NCBI GenBank assembly: GCA_963726405.1
Contig: CAVSCF010000005.1
Coordinates: 372,001-436,000 of the forward strand
DNA length: 64,000 nucleotides
From: JAOUJD01 sp963726405
Lineage (GTDB): Bacteria; Pseudomonadota; Gammaproteobacteria; Burkholderiales; Burkholderiaceae_F
Reading direction: 5' to 3'
Shown here: positions 14,925 through 23,452 of the stretch, piece by piece
How the letters are laid out: each line of letters opens with the position of its first letter
How positions within the stretch are numbered: position 1 is the first letter of the stretch
Notes under the pieces: generated by a model
What the model was told of the DNA's origin: nothing
What the model saw: the letters and a program-made list of their open reading frames with translations, nothing else
The model's database searches: none
Translations under genes and position numbers: made by a program

Positions 14925-15515
14925 ATGCGTGAACGAATCACCGCCATCATCGCCATCGTGCTGCTCGCCACGCTCGCCGGGGCGACCTATTGGTTCTCGC
15001 AGGTGGGGCGGTACGGCAACCTCGCCAATCCGGTCTCGCTCGAGGGCCCGGACTTCATCGTCAACGGCGTCACGCTGACCCAGTTCGACCCCCAGGGGCG
15101 GCCCACCAATCGGCTGTTTGCGGAGAAGCTGACGCACTTCGCCGTCGACGACCGCGCCGAACTGGAGCGGCCCCGCTACGTCAGCCTGCGTCCCGACCAG
15201 CCTCAGCTGGAGGCGCGTTCCCAGCGCGCCGTCGTGCAGGGCAGCGGCGAGCGGATCGTGATGACGGGGGATGTCGTGATCTCGCGGTCCCCGGGTTCCG
15301 ACGGCGACCCTCCCATGCGGCTGACGACCGAGAAGCTCGTCGCGCTGCCGGACCTCGAGCAATACACCACCGACCTCCCGGTGGAGATGAACCACGGAGG
15401 GTCCGTCATCCGCTCGGTCGGCATGGACTACGACAACATCAAGCGGGTCGCGAAGTTCCACTCCAGGGTGCGTGGAACCATCGAGCCCGCCCAGACGCAG
15501 GGGGCGAAACGATGA
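14925..15515 (+). CDS. lptC: LPS export ABC transporter periplasmic protein LptC
   Basis: 196 residues with a single N-terminal membrane anchor (IIAIVLLATLAGATYWF) and a beta-jellyroll periplasmic part (FIVNGVTLTQFDPQGRPTNRLFAEKLTHF ... TDLPVEMNHGGSVIRSVGMDYDN), the classic LptC pattern. It receives LPS from LptB2FG in the inner membrane and hands it to LptA. It begins 12 bases after kdsC, and its stop overlaps the lptA start (ATGA). Confidence 0.92.
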   Translation: MRERITAIIAIVLLATLAGATYWFSQVGRYGNLANPVSLEGPDFIVNGVTLTQFDPQGRPTNRLFAEKLTHFAVDDRAELERPRYVSLRPDQPQLEARSQRAVVQGSGERIVMTGDVVISRSPGSDGDPPMRLTTEKLVALPDLEQYTTDLPVEMNHGGSVIRSVGMDYDNIKRVAKFHSRVRGTIEPAQTQGAKR

Positions 15516-16126
15516 AGGCATCGATGCTGGCGGGGGCGCTGGTCTTCGCCACCGCGCTGCCCGCCGCGCACGCGGAGAGTGCCGATCGCGAAAAGCCGCT
15601 CAACTACGAAGCGAACAGCGGCGAGTGCGACGACCTCAAGCAGGTCTGCGTGCTCGTCGGGGACGTGGTGCTCGTCAAGGGCACGATGCGCGCCGCCGGC
15701 CAGCGGGTGGAAATCCGCAAGGACCCCGAGGGCTACCAGTACGGCGTGATCGATGCGGCGCCCGGCAAGCTCGCGACATTCCGGCAACGCCGCGATGGCA
15801 GCAAGGCAGGCGCAGAGGAGTACATCGAGGGCTACGCAGAGCGCATCGAATACGACGAGAAGGCCGACACCGTGAAGCTGCTCACCCGCGCGCGCGTGCG
15901 CCTGCTCGAGAACGACGTGCAGCGCGACGAACTGCGCGGCGATTCCATCACGTACGACCAGCGCAATTCGAAGTATTTCGTGACGGGTGGGAAACCGACC
16001 GAGGCGACGAGCTCGGACGGCCGCGTGCGCGGCACCATCGGGCCGCGCACCCCGCCACAGACGACAACCGGCTCGTCGGCGCCGCTGACACCGTCCCGCG
16101 ATCTCGCCAATCCGCGTCGTGACTGA
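15512..16126 (+). CDS. lptA: LPS transport periplasmic protein LptA
   Basis: 204 residues with a cleavable signal peptide (MKASMLAGALVFATALPAAHA) and an OstA/LptA beta-jellyroll domain (LNYEANSGECDDLKQVCVLVGDVVLVKGTMRA ... ATFRQRRDG). Oligomeric LptA bridges the periplasm between LptC and LptD. The ATG overlaps the lptC stop, and the end lies 1 base before the preferred lptB start. The C-terminus ends in a low-complexity Thr/Pro/Ser stretch. Confidence 0.92.
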   Translation: MKASMLAGALVFATALPAAHAESADREKPLNYEANSGECDDLKQVCVLVGDVVLVKGTMRAAGQRVEIRKDPEGYQYGVIDAAPGKLATFRQRRDGSKAGAEEYIEGYAERIEYDEKADTVKLLTRARVRLLENDVQRDELRGDSITYDQRNSKYFVTGGKPTEATSSDGRVRGTIGPRTPPQTTTGSSAPLTPSRDLANPRRD

Positions 16127-16127
16127 C

Positions 16128-16919
16128 ATGGACACGCGCACCGAACGCGCCGGGCACGGAGCAGGCGACCGCCGTCCGACCAACACGCTGCAGGTCGAGA
16201 ACCTGCAGAAGCGGTATGGCAGCCGGACCGTCGTGAAGGATGTGTCCCTCACCGTCGAAAGCGGGGAAGTGGTGGGCCTGCTCGGGCCCAACGGTGCGGG
16301 CAAGACGACCTGCTTCTACATGGTGGTCGGCCTGGTTCCGCTCGACGGCGGCAGCATCGCCCTCAACGGCACGTCGATCGCTCACCTGCCGATCCACCGG
16401 CGCGCGCGAATGGGACTGTCGTACCTGCCCCAGGAGGCCTCGGTCTTCAGGAAGCTGACCGTCGAGGAGAACATTCGCGCCGTGCTCGAACTGCAGTTGG
16501 ACGAACAGAAGCGGCCACTGCCTCGCGAACAGGTCTCGCAGCGTCTCGATGAACTGCTCGACGATCTGCAGATCGCGCACCTGCGCACGAACCCGGCTTT
16601 GTCCCTGTCCGGCGGGGAACGGCGACGCGTCGAGATCGCCCGGGCCCTGGCCGCGCGTCCCCGCTTCATCCTGCTCGACGAGCCGTTCGCCGGGGTCGAC
16701 CCGATCGCCGTGCTCGAGATCCAGCGCATCGTGCGCTTCCTGAAGGAGCGGGGGATCGGCGTGCTCATCACCGACCACAACGTGCGCGAAACGCTGGGGA
16801 TCTGCGACCACGCCTACATCATCAACGAGGGCGTGGTCCTCGCCGCGGGCCGCCCCGAAGACATCGTCGGCAACGAGACGGTGCGCCGCGTGTATCTCGG
16901 GGAACACTTCCGCATGTAG
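16128..16919 (+). CDS. lptB: LPS export ABC transporter ATP-binding protein LptB
   Basis: 263-residue ATPase that powers LPS extraction from the inner membrane. Walker A GPNGAGKTTCFYMVVG, the Q-loop LPQEASVFRKLTVEENI, signature LSGGERRRVEIARAL and Walker B ILLDEPFAGVDPIAV are intact and typical of LptB. An in-frame GTG at 16119 overlaps lptA, but the ATG at 16128, just after the lptA stop, is the simpler start. About 20 residues precede the usual LptB start, a mild extension. Confidence 0.96.
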   Translation: MDTRTERAGHGAGDRRPTNTLQVENLQKRYGSRTVVKDVSLTVESGEVVGLLGPNGAGKTTCFYMVVGLVPLDGGSIALNGTSIAHLPIHRRARMGLSYLPQEASVFRKLTVEENIRAVLELQLDEQKRPLPREQVSQRLDELLDDLQIAHLRTNPALSLSGGERRRVEIARALAARPRFILLDEPFAGVDPIAVLEIQRIVRFLKERGIGVLITDHNVRETLGICDHAYIINEGVVLAAGRPEDIVGNETVRRVYLGEHFRM

Positions 16920-16955
16920 CGGCGCGCGGAGAGCTCCACCGCGCAATCCAGACGC

Positions 16956-18440
16956 ATGAAACCCGGCCTCTCCCTCCGACTCTCGCAGCATCTTGCGCTG
17001 ACGCCTCAGCTCCAGCAGTCGATTCGCCTGCTGCAGTTGTCGACGGTCGAGCTGAACCAGGAGCTGGAACAGGCCCTCGCCGACAACCCGTTGCTCGAGC
17101 GGGACGACGATCCGCTTGCCGGCGCGATGCGATTGAAGTCCGATGGCTCGATTTCGGGAACCGAGACTCCCGCGACGAGCCAGAACGGCGACACCGGCGA
17201 GGGATCCTCGCCCTCGGATACCGGGGACGCGACGCCCGAAATGGGAAGCGAGTCGACCCTCGACTGGGGCGGTCGCGGCGAAGCGCGCAGCGACGATGAG
17301 GATGGCGGGCGCGAATGGGCGGGCACCACGACCTCGCTGAAAGACCACCTGCTTGCCCAACTGTGCTGCACGAAGGCAACGCCGCGCGATCGCGCGCTCG
17401 TCGAATTGCTTATCGATGCGCTCGACGAAGACGGTTATCTCTACCAGCCGCTCGACGACCTGCTCGCGATCTGCCCGCCCGAAGCGGAGATCGAACTCGA
17501 CGAACTGCGCACGGCGCTCAGTTTGTTGCAGAGTTTCGATCCGCCTGGCGTCGGTGCACGTGACGTCAGCGAATGCCTGAACCTGCAGCTGAACGCGCTC
17601 GCGCGCACGACGCCGGAGCTCAGGGCGGCGGTCCCGCTGGCTCGCGCGATCGTCAGCGAGCACTTGCCATTGCTCGCAGCACGGGACTTTCTCAAGCTGC
17701 GCCGGGCGCTCGGATGCAACGACGACGAACTGCGTGCAGCGCACCAATTGATTCGCACACTGCAGCCGCATCCGGGTGTAGCCTTTGGTGACGCACGCGC
17801 CGATTACGTCGTTCCCGATGTCTTCGTGCGCAAGGTAAAGAACCGTTGGACAGCCGTCCTCAACCCCGACGTGATGCCGCGCCTGCGCGTGAACCAGGCC
17901 TATGCGGACATCCTGAAACGCGACCGCAGCGCGCGCGGGTCCGAGGGGTCGGACCGCGCGCAGTGGACCACGCGGGTTCAGGAAGCGCGCTGGCTCATCC
18001 GCAACATCCAGCAGCGTTTCGACACGATCCTCCGCGTCTCGCAGGCCATCGTCGACCGCCAGCACAACTTCTACACGCACGGCGAAATCGCCATGCGGCC
18101 GCTGGTACTGCGGGAAATCGCCGATACCGTCGGGCTGCACGAATCGACAATCTCGCGGGTGACGGCCAACAAGTACATGGCCACTCCGTTCGGCGTGTTC
18201 GAGCTCAAGTATTTCTTCGGCAGCCACGTGGCCACCGATGCGGGCGGGTCGGCGTCGTCGACCGCCATCCGGGCGTTGATCAAGCAACTGATAGGAGCCG
18301 AGGACACCCTTAATCCACTCTCAGACAGCAAGCTCGCCGAGCTGCTCGGGGAACAGGGAATCGTGGTCGCGCGCCGTACCGTGGCCAAATATCGCGAAGC
18401 GATGAAGATCCCTGCGGTGGCTCAGCGCAAGTCGTTGTAA
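16956..18440 (+). CDS. rpoN: RNA polymerase sigma-54 factor
   Basis: 494 residues. The N-terminal glutamine-rich activator-interacting region (LRLSQHLALTPQLQQSIRLLQLS) is followed by an acidic low-complexity linker (about residues 45-125), the core-binding domain, the HTH (LREIADTVGLHESTISRVTANKYM) and the C-terminal RpoN box ARRTVAKYRE. The protein recognises -24/-12 promoters and needs AAA+ activators. It sits in the usual lptB-rpoN-hpf-ptsN arrangement. Confidence 0.97.
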   Translation: MKPGLSLRLSQHLALTPQLQQSIRLLQLSTVELNQELEQALADNPLLERDDDPLAGAMRLKSDGSISGTETPATSQNGDTGEGSSPSDTGDATPEMGSESTLDWGGRGEARSDDEDGGREWAGTTTSLKDHLLAQLCCTKATPRDRALVELLIDALDEDGYLYQPLDDLLAICPPEAEIELDELRTALSLLQSFDPPGVGARDVSECLNLQLNALARTTPELRAAVPLARAIVSEHLPLLAARDFLKLRRALGCNDDELRAAHQLIRTLQPHPGVAFGDARADYVVPDVFVRKVKNRWTAVLNPDVMPRLRVNQAYADILKRDRSARGSEGSDRAQWTTRVQEARWLIRNIQQRFDTILRVSQAIVDRQHNFYTHGEIAMRPLVLREIADTVGLHESTISRVTANKYMATPFGVFELKYFFGSHVATDAGGSASSTAIRALIKQLIGAEDTLNPLSDSKLAELLGEQGIVVARRTVAKYREAMKIPAVAQRKSL

Positions 18441-18490
18441 AACGGCGCCGCCCGGCATGGGGCGCCCCGACCTGACACGAAGGGGGTTGC

Positions 18491-18823
18491 ATGAACCTGC
18501 AGATCCACGGGAACCACATCGAAGTCACACCTGCGCTGCGCAACTACGTCGCAGGCAAGCTCGAACGCATCGAGCGTCACTTCGACCAGGTGATCGACGC
18601 CACGGTGCAATTGACGGTCGAGAAACTGCACCAGCGCGCCGAGGTCACGCTGCGCCTCCGCGGCAACAACATCCACGTCGAGTCCGTCGAGTCCGACATG
18701 TACGCAGCGGTCGACACACTCGTCGACAAGCTCGACCGACAGGTCCTTCGACACAAGGACCGGGTCAAGGGTCACCAGACTGAAACCCTGAAACGCCAGC
18801 AGGAAATCCAGCAATCGCAGTAG
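18491..18823 (+). CDS. hpf: Ribosome hibernation-promoting factor, short form
   Basis: 110 residues of the HPF/YfiA fold: MNLQIHGNHIEVTPALRNYVAGKLERIERHF, followed by a basic C-terminus. It binds the 30S decoding region and helps make inactive 100S ribosomes in stationary phase; the long-form dimerisation domain is absent. It lies 50 bases after rpoN, the usual partner. A GGGGGTTGC stretch precedes the ATG. It converges with the Ogt-like gene 3 bases later. Confidence 0.93.
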   Translation: MNLQIHGNHIEVTPALRNYVAGKLERIERHFDQVIDATVQLTVEKLHQRAEVTLRLRGNNIHVESVESDMYAAVDTLVDKLDRQVLRHKDRVKGHQTETLKRQQEIQQSQ

Positions 18824-18826
18824 CGC

Positions 18827-19654
18827 TCACGCTGCCGACCGGCGCGCGGCCTCCCATCCGATCAACGCGGCCTTCCGCTCGGGCCCCCAACGGTACTGCC
18901 CGAGCACTCCGCTGGAACGGATCACGCGGTGACACGGGACCAGCCACGCGACCGGATTGGCCGCCACCGCAGACGCCACGGCCCTGATGGCCGTCGGCAT
19001 TCCGGCCGCACTCGCCAGATGGCTGTAGGACACCAGGTCCCCTTCGGGGACCCGCAACAGGGCCTCCCACACCTTGAGCTGGAAATTCGTTCCCCTCAGC
19101 CAGAGGCGGATCGGTGCGCGCAGGCCCGCCAGCGATTCAAGGCGGGCGCGTGCCCCGGCCGCGTCATCGACCAGCGTTGCTTCCGGCCATTCCGACCGGA
19201 GCTCGGTCACGGGGTCGGCGCTGCCGTTGATGAAACGCAGGTGACAGATGCCGCGCTCCGTGAAACCGATGAAAGCCGTGCCAAGCGCCGTCGGATGCAG
19301 CCCGTGACGGATCTTCACGCCGGCGCCGAGCGTGCGTGCCTCGCCCGGAGTGACGCCTTCGCATGTCACGAGAAGGTCGTGCAATCGGCCCGGCGACGAC
19401 AAGCCGGCGGACAGGCTTGCGCTCAGCACGTCACGCTCCGATCGCAGCGCGGCCAGCGCCCGCTCCTTGGAAATGAATTGCAGGAATCTTTTCGGCGACA
19501 CCCCAGCCCAGTCGCTGAAGACGCGTTGCAGATGAAACTCGGATACGTCCAGACGCTCGGCGAGTTCGCCGAGGGACACCTCGCCGCCGGATGCCAGTTC
19601 GGCGATGGCCCGGGCGACGAGGTCGTAGTGGGAATGGCTTGGTACGCTTTTCAT
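18827..19654 (-). CDS. AraC-type HTH fused to methylated-DNA-protein cysteine methyltransferase (Ada/Ogt-like)
   Basis: 275 residues. The N-terminus has an AraC-type HTH (LGELAERLDVSEFHLQRVFSDWAGVSPKRFLQFI); the C-terminal half is a MGMT domain with the acceptor cysteine in PCHRVI (near residue 237). It lacks the Ada N-terminal zinc domain that repairs methylphosphotriesters, so autoregulation by that route is not expected. It removes O6-alkyl groups from guanine. The ATG at 19654 excludes a 28-codon upstream extension. Its orientation is opposite to the rpoN/ptsN genes around it. Confidence 0.9.
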   Translation of the reverse strand: MKSVPSHSHYDLVARAIAELASGGEVSLGELAERLDVSEFHLQRVFSDWAGVSPKRFLQFISKERALAALRSERDVLSASLSAGLSSPGRLHDLLVTCEGVTPGEARTLGAGVKIRHGLHPTALGTAFIGFTERGICHLRFINGSADPVTELRSEWPEATLVDDAAGARARLESLAGLRAPIRLWLRGTNFQLKVWEALLRVPEGDLVSYSHLASAAGMPTAIRAVASAVAANPVAWLVPCHRVIRSSGVLGQYRWGPERKAALIGWEAARRSAA

Positions 19655-19926
19655 GGACGCAGTGTGCTGTGCGGAGCACGGGTTTTCCACCCGGTTCTTG
19701 CGCGCCAGAACGGTACGGCTGTTGCTGAGGTGCAGCATGGACTGTCCAGCCCCGGAAAACCCCTCCGCTGCAATGCGGAAACCCGGGTGTATGATCCGCG
19801 CCTTCGATTTCCGGCCGACCTGCGGGCGGCTGCAAAAAGGAAGCCGATCTCACTTCTTCCCGCCCGACCGTCGACGCCGCGTGCGCCTACGCTCGTTGCG
19901 AGCCTCCAAGGAAGAGCGCGCCGTAC

Positions 19927-20397
19927 ATGAACCTGATCTCGCGCCTTTTGCCCGCCTCGAACATCCTGCTGGACCTCCCGGCCTCCAGCAAGAAGCGCGC
20001 ATTCGAGCAAGCCGGATTGCTGTTCGAGAACAACCAGGCCGTCGCGCGCGCGAAGGTCTTCGACAGTCTTTTCGCCCGGGAGCGGCTGGGCTCGACCGGA
20101 CTAGGCCAAGGCGTTGCCATTCCGCATGGCCGGATCAAGGGCCTGAAGGAGGCGGTCGCGGCGTTTGTCCGCGTCGCCGAGCCGATCCCGTTCGATGCGC
20201 CGGATGGCCAGCCGGTGTCCGTGATGATCTTCCTGCTGGTTCCCGAGCAGGCCTCGCAAGCGCACCTGGACCTGCTCTCCGAACTCGCCCAGATGCTGTC
20301 CGACAAGGCGTTCCGCCAGGGGCTCATGGACGCACCGACTCCGGAGGCCGTCCACTCCGCGCTCACTGCGTGGGAGCCGATCCGCCCCGCCGCCTAG
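19927..20397 (+). CDS. ptsN: Nitrogen-PTS EIIA component
   Basis: 156 residues of the EIIA fructose/Ntr fold. The phosphoryl-accepting histidine is His67 in GLGQGVAIPHGR. EIIA-Ntr relays the phosphorylation state of the nitrogen PTS to K+ transport, sigma-54 and phosphate regulators. It is followed 69 bases on by hprK, and the rpoN-hpf-ptsN-hprK-rapZ order is typical of betaproteobacteria, interrupted here by the reversed Ogt-like gene and by psiF. Confidence 0.94.
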   Translation: MNLISRLLPASNILLDLPASSKKRAFEQAGLLFENNQAVARAKVFDSLFARERLGSTGLGQGVAIPHGRIKGLKEAVAAFVRVAEPIPFDAPDGQPVSVMIFLLVPEQASQAHLDLLSELAQMLSDKAFRQGLMDAPTPEAVHSALTAWEPIRPAA

Positions 20398-20466
20398 CGG
20401 CTGGTTCCTGCGGCGCATTGAGCGTAGCCTCGCCGGCGTCGTCGACTCCGCCCGGCCCCCGCTGCA

Positions 20467-21393
20467 ATGCCCACCTTCAAGTCGCTGTTCGAGGAAAACC
20501 GGGACTCGCTGAAGCTGCAGTGGCTCGCGGGTCGCTCGTCATCGGACAAGGCGCTCGATACCCCGGCCAATGCAGGGCTGGCGAGCGCCGACCTGGTCGG
20601 CCACCTCAACCTGATCCATCCCAATCGCCTGCATGTCCTCGGCAAGCCGGAGGTTCAGTACTACCTGAAGCTCGAACCGGCCCGGCGAACGCATTACGCG
20701 CGAGAACTGGTGGCCGGCGGTCCCATCGGGCTGATCATCGGTGAAAGCCTGCCGGCGCCCGAGGAACTCCTCGCTGCCGCCGAGGCCGCGGGGCTTCCCG
20801 TGCTGGGATCGCCGATGCCCGCCGCGGAGATCATCGAGGTGCTCCGCATCTACCTCGCGAAGCTCCTCGCCGCGCACTGCACGTTGCACGGCGTGTATAT
20901 GGATGTGCTCGGGATGGGGGTGCTGATCGCAGGCGAGTCGGGCGTCGGCAAGAGCGAACTCGGGCTGGAACTGATCAGCCGGGGTCATGGCCTGGTCGCG
21001 GACGACGTCGTGGATTTCTCGCGCGTGGCGCCGGACACGATCGAGGGGCGTTGCCCTCCGCTGCTCGCCAACCTGCTGGAGGTCCGCGGGCTCGGGCTGC
21101 TCGACATCAAGTCGATCTTCGGCGAGACCGCGGTGCGGCGAAAGATGAAGCTTCGCCTCATCGTCGAATTGCGCCGCTACGGTTCGAGCGAAACCCTGGA
21201 ACGCCTGCCGCTCGAGGGGCAGACGGAAGACGTGCTCGGCCTGCCGGTGCGCAAGGTCATCATCCCGGTGGCCTCCGGGCGCAACCTCGCGGTGCTGACC
21301 GAGTCCGCGGTGCGCAACACGATCCTGCAACTTCGCGGCATCGACACGATGCACGACTTCCTGCAGCGGCAGCAGCAGCAGATGTCCGAATAG
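20467..21393 (+). CDS. hprK: HPr kinase/phosphorylase
   Basis: 308 residues. The N-terminal domain is followed by the HGVYMDVLGMGVLIAGESGVGKSELGLEL block, with the P-loop at about residues 156-163, and by the family signature EVRGLGLLDIKSIFGETAVR. The enzyme phosphorylates and dephosphorylates the regulatory serine of HPr. In proteobacteria without a complete sugar PTS it is thought to act within the nitrogen PTS. Confidence 0.95.
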   Translation: MPTFKSLFEENRDSLKLQWLAGRSSSDKALDTPANAGLASADLVGHLNLIHPNRLHVLGKPEVQYYLKLEPARRTHYARELVAGGPIGLIIGESLPAPEELLAAAEAAGLPVLGSPMPAAEIIEVLRIYLAKLLAAHCTLHGVYMDVLGMGVLIAGESGVGKSELGLELISRGHGLVADDVVDFSRVAPDTIEGRCPPLLANLLEVRGLGLLDIKSIFGETAVRRKMKLRLIVELRRYGSSETLERLPLEGQTEDVLGLPVRKVIIPVASGRNLAVLTESAVRNTILQLRGIDTMHDFLQRQQQQMSE

Positions 21394-21512
21394 GGCCTGC
21401 GCCGGCGCGCTTGCTTGCACCCGGTAGGGCCGTGGTGTAATTGCTTCGCCCTGCCGGGCCACCAACTCCGACCCACGGTCGGCCACGAGAGATGAACGAA
21501 GGGAGAAGCAAG

Positions 21513-21824
21513 ATGCTGAAGAAGTTTCTCATTGCAGCCTGTCTCGCGCTGCCGCTCGCAGCAACGGCGGCCGACGAGAAGAAGGCAACCGAGACGAAGG
21601 AAATGACGCCGCAGCAGCAGAAGATGGCCAGCTGCAACAAGGAAGCCGGCGACAAGAAGCTCGCGGGCGACGAACGCAAGAAGTTCATGTCGACCTGCCT
21701 GTCGGGCGACACCAAGAAGATGACGCAGCAGGAAAAGATGACGATGTGCAACAAGGACGCCGGCGCCAAGAAACTCGCCGGCGAAGAGCGCAAGAAGTTC
21801 ATGTCGAGCTGCCTGTCCGGCTGA
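21513..21824 (+). CDS. psiF: PsiF-repeat secreted protein
   Basis: 103 residues with a signal peptide (MLKKFLIAACLALPLAATAA) and two PsiF repeats, each Gln-Gln-x-Met-x-x-Cys-Asn-Lys-x-Ala-Gly ... KKFMSxCLSG. PsiF is phosphate-starvation-inducible in E. coli, with no known biochemical role. I chose the ATG at 21513, preceded by GGGAGAAGCAAG. It lies between hprK and rapZ, an unusual insertion, and is followed by a strong hairpin. Confidence 0.8.
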   Translation: MLKKFLIAACLALPLAATAADEKKATETKEMTPQQQKMASCNKEAGDKKLAGDERKKFMSTCLSGDTKKMTQQEKMTMCNKDAGAKKLAGEERKKFMSSCLSG

Positions 21825-21846
21825 TCTCCTCCAGCCTGTCTTGAAT

Positions 21847-21869
21847 GGGGCGCCGCCGGCGCCCCGTTT
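21847..21869 (+). terminator. Terminator-like hairpin after psiF
   Basis: Perfect 8-bp stem GGGGCGCC/GGCGCCCC with a 3-base loop, followed by GTTTCG. The T-tract is short, so termination may be partial. Confidence 0.55.
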
Positions 21870-21933
21870 CGTCTGGCTCGTGCATCGCAACGCGTCGTGC
21901 AACAATCAAAGCCCGACTGTTCTCGATTCGACG

Positions 21934-22803
21934 ATGCGCATCGTTCTCGTCACCGGCCTGTCAGGCTCCGGCAAGTCCGTGGCAATCCGGCTGCTTGAAG
22001 ACGTAGGCTATTACTGCGTCGACAACCTGCCGCCCCAGTTCCTGCTGGACCTCTGCGCCTACCTCGCGAACACGGACCACAACGACGTTGCCGTCGCCGT
22101 CGACGCGCGCAGCGAAACCACCCTCGTCGAAGTGCCGAACATGGTCGCCACCCTGCGCCGCTTCGGCCACGATGTCCGGGTGCTGTTCCTGACCGCGTCG
22201 GACACGGCCCTCGTGCAGCGTTTCTCGGAAACCCGCCGCCGGCACCCGGTGTCGTGGCGGACCAGTGCGCGCGGGAGCGAGACCACGGTGGGCGAGGCCA
22301 TCGCGATGGAACGCGAACTGCTCGCACCGCTCAACGAGATCGCGCACGTGATCGACACCAGTGGGCTGCGTCCGAGCATGCTGCGTCACTGGGTGCGCGA
22401 ATTCGTCGACAGTCCGCGCGCCAACCTGACGCTGTCGTTCGAGTCCTTCGCGTTCAAGGACGGCATCCCGATCGCGGCCGACCTCGTGTTCGATGTCCGC
22501 AACCTCCCCAATCCCTACTACGACCCGGTCCTGCGACCCCTCACCGGCTGCGACTCCCCGGTCGCCGCGTTTCTTGCGGCGGCACCGGCGGTACGAGAGA
22601 TGATCGACGACATCGGCACGTTCATCGGCAAGTGGCTTCCGAGTTACGTCGCGGACAACCGCAATTACGTGACCGTCGCCATCGGCTGCACCGGTGGGCG
22701 CCACCGCTCGGTCTACATCGTCGAGGAACTGGCCCGCCGGTTTGCCGATCGCGAACACGTTCTGGTGCGCCATCGCTCGACCGACCTGTCCGAGCGTCAT
22801 TGA
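21934..22803 (+). CDS. rapZ: RNase adapter protein RapZ
   Basis: 289 residues. The N-terminal P-loop is GLSGSGKS (residues 8-15), followed by GYYCVDNLPP; the C-terminus has the conserved FDVRNLPNPYYDP and GCTGGRHRSVYIVEELA blocks. RapZ binds GlmZ/GlmY-type RNAs and nucleotides, linking RNase E to amino-sugar supply, and is commonly encoded with ptsN and hprK. The ATG at 21934 gives the family N-terminus MRIVLVTGLSG; upstream codons are in frame but not conserved-looking. Confidence 0.95.
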   Translation: MRIVLVTGLSGSGKSVAIRLLEDVGYYCVDNLPPQFLLDLCAYLANTDHNDVAVAVDARSETTLVEVPNMVATLRRFGHDVRVLFLTASDTALVQRFSETRRRHPVSWRTSARGSETTVGEAIAMERELLAPLNEIAHVIDTSGLRPSMLRHWVREFVDSPRANLTLSFESFAFKDGIPIAADLVFDVRNLPNPYYDPVLRPLTGCDSPVAAFLAAAPAVREMIDDIGTFIGKWLPSYVADNRNYVTVAIGCTGGRHRSVYIVEELARRFADREHVLVRHRSTDLSERH

Positions 22804-23451
22804 ATGCGCCTGGCGTTGTTCCCGCTTTCCGCGGTCCTGTTTCCCCAGGGCGTGCTGCCGCTGAGGGTGTTCGAGGCGCGCTACCTCGACATGGTGCGCG
22901 ACTGCATGCGCGACGGCACCGTGTTCGGCGTGTGCCTGATCACCGACCCTCGCGCCTCGGAGGTCAGCCGCACGACGTCCCTGGCCGAAGTCGGCTGCCT
23001 GGCCAGGATCGAGGCGTGGGACATGAAGCAACTCGGGCTGCTTCACATCCGCGCGGTGGGTCAGCAGCGCTTCCGCCTGCTCGGGAAGGAGACGCAGGCC
23101 GACGGATTGATGCTCGGCGAGGCCGAGCTGATCGATCCGGACGACGACACGCCCGTCCCCTCCCAGCATCGCCCTTGCGTGGACCTGCTGTCCCGGATCA
23201 TCGACGACCTGCGCACGCAACATGCGGAACGCGAGGAGGCTGACGATGCGCCTGAACAGAACGACGTGTTGTCCCAGCTGCCGTTCGCCGAGCCGTACCA
23301 CATGGACTCGTCGGCGTGGGTGTCGAATCGGCTGTGCGAGGTGCTGCCGGTGCCGTTGAAGGCCAAGCAGAAGCTGATGGAGCTCACCGACGCGCCGACG
23401 CGGCTGCAGATCGTCCACACCTACCTGAAGCAGCACTCCGTACTGACCTGA
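22804..23451 (+). CDS. Lon N-terminal-domain protein (LON substrate-binding domain alone)
   Basis: 215 residues, starting on the base after the rapZ stop. The opening LFPLSAVLFPQGVLPLRVFEARYLDMVRDCM is the Lon substrate-binding domain; the ATPase and protease domains of Lon are absent, and the length is normal for the stand-alone family. Function unknown, possibly substrate recognition or adapter activity. It converges with mutY after 1 base. Confidence 0.88.
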   Translation: MRLALFPLSAVLFPQGVLPLRVFEARYLDMVRDCMRDGTVFGVCLITDPRASEVSRTTSLAEVGCLARIEAWDMKQLGLLHIRAVGQQRFRLLGKETQADGLMLGEAELIDPDDDTPVPSQHRPCVDLLSRIIDDLRTQHAEREEADDAPEQNDVLSQLPFAEPYHMDSSAWVSNRLCEVLPVPLKAKQKLMELTDAPTRLQIVHTYLKQHSVLT

Positions 23452-23452
23452 T

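Noticed and set aside
16119..16127. GTG start of lptB overlapping lptA
   Set aside because: The ATG at 16128 follows the lptA stop directly and needs no overlap; the GTG remains possible.
15948..18287. 779-codon minus-strand open frame opposite lptB-rpoN
   Set aside because: It is antisense to well-supported genes, has no domain pattern and is rich in Arg/Ala/Gln, as expected from high-GC shadow frames.
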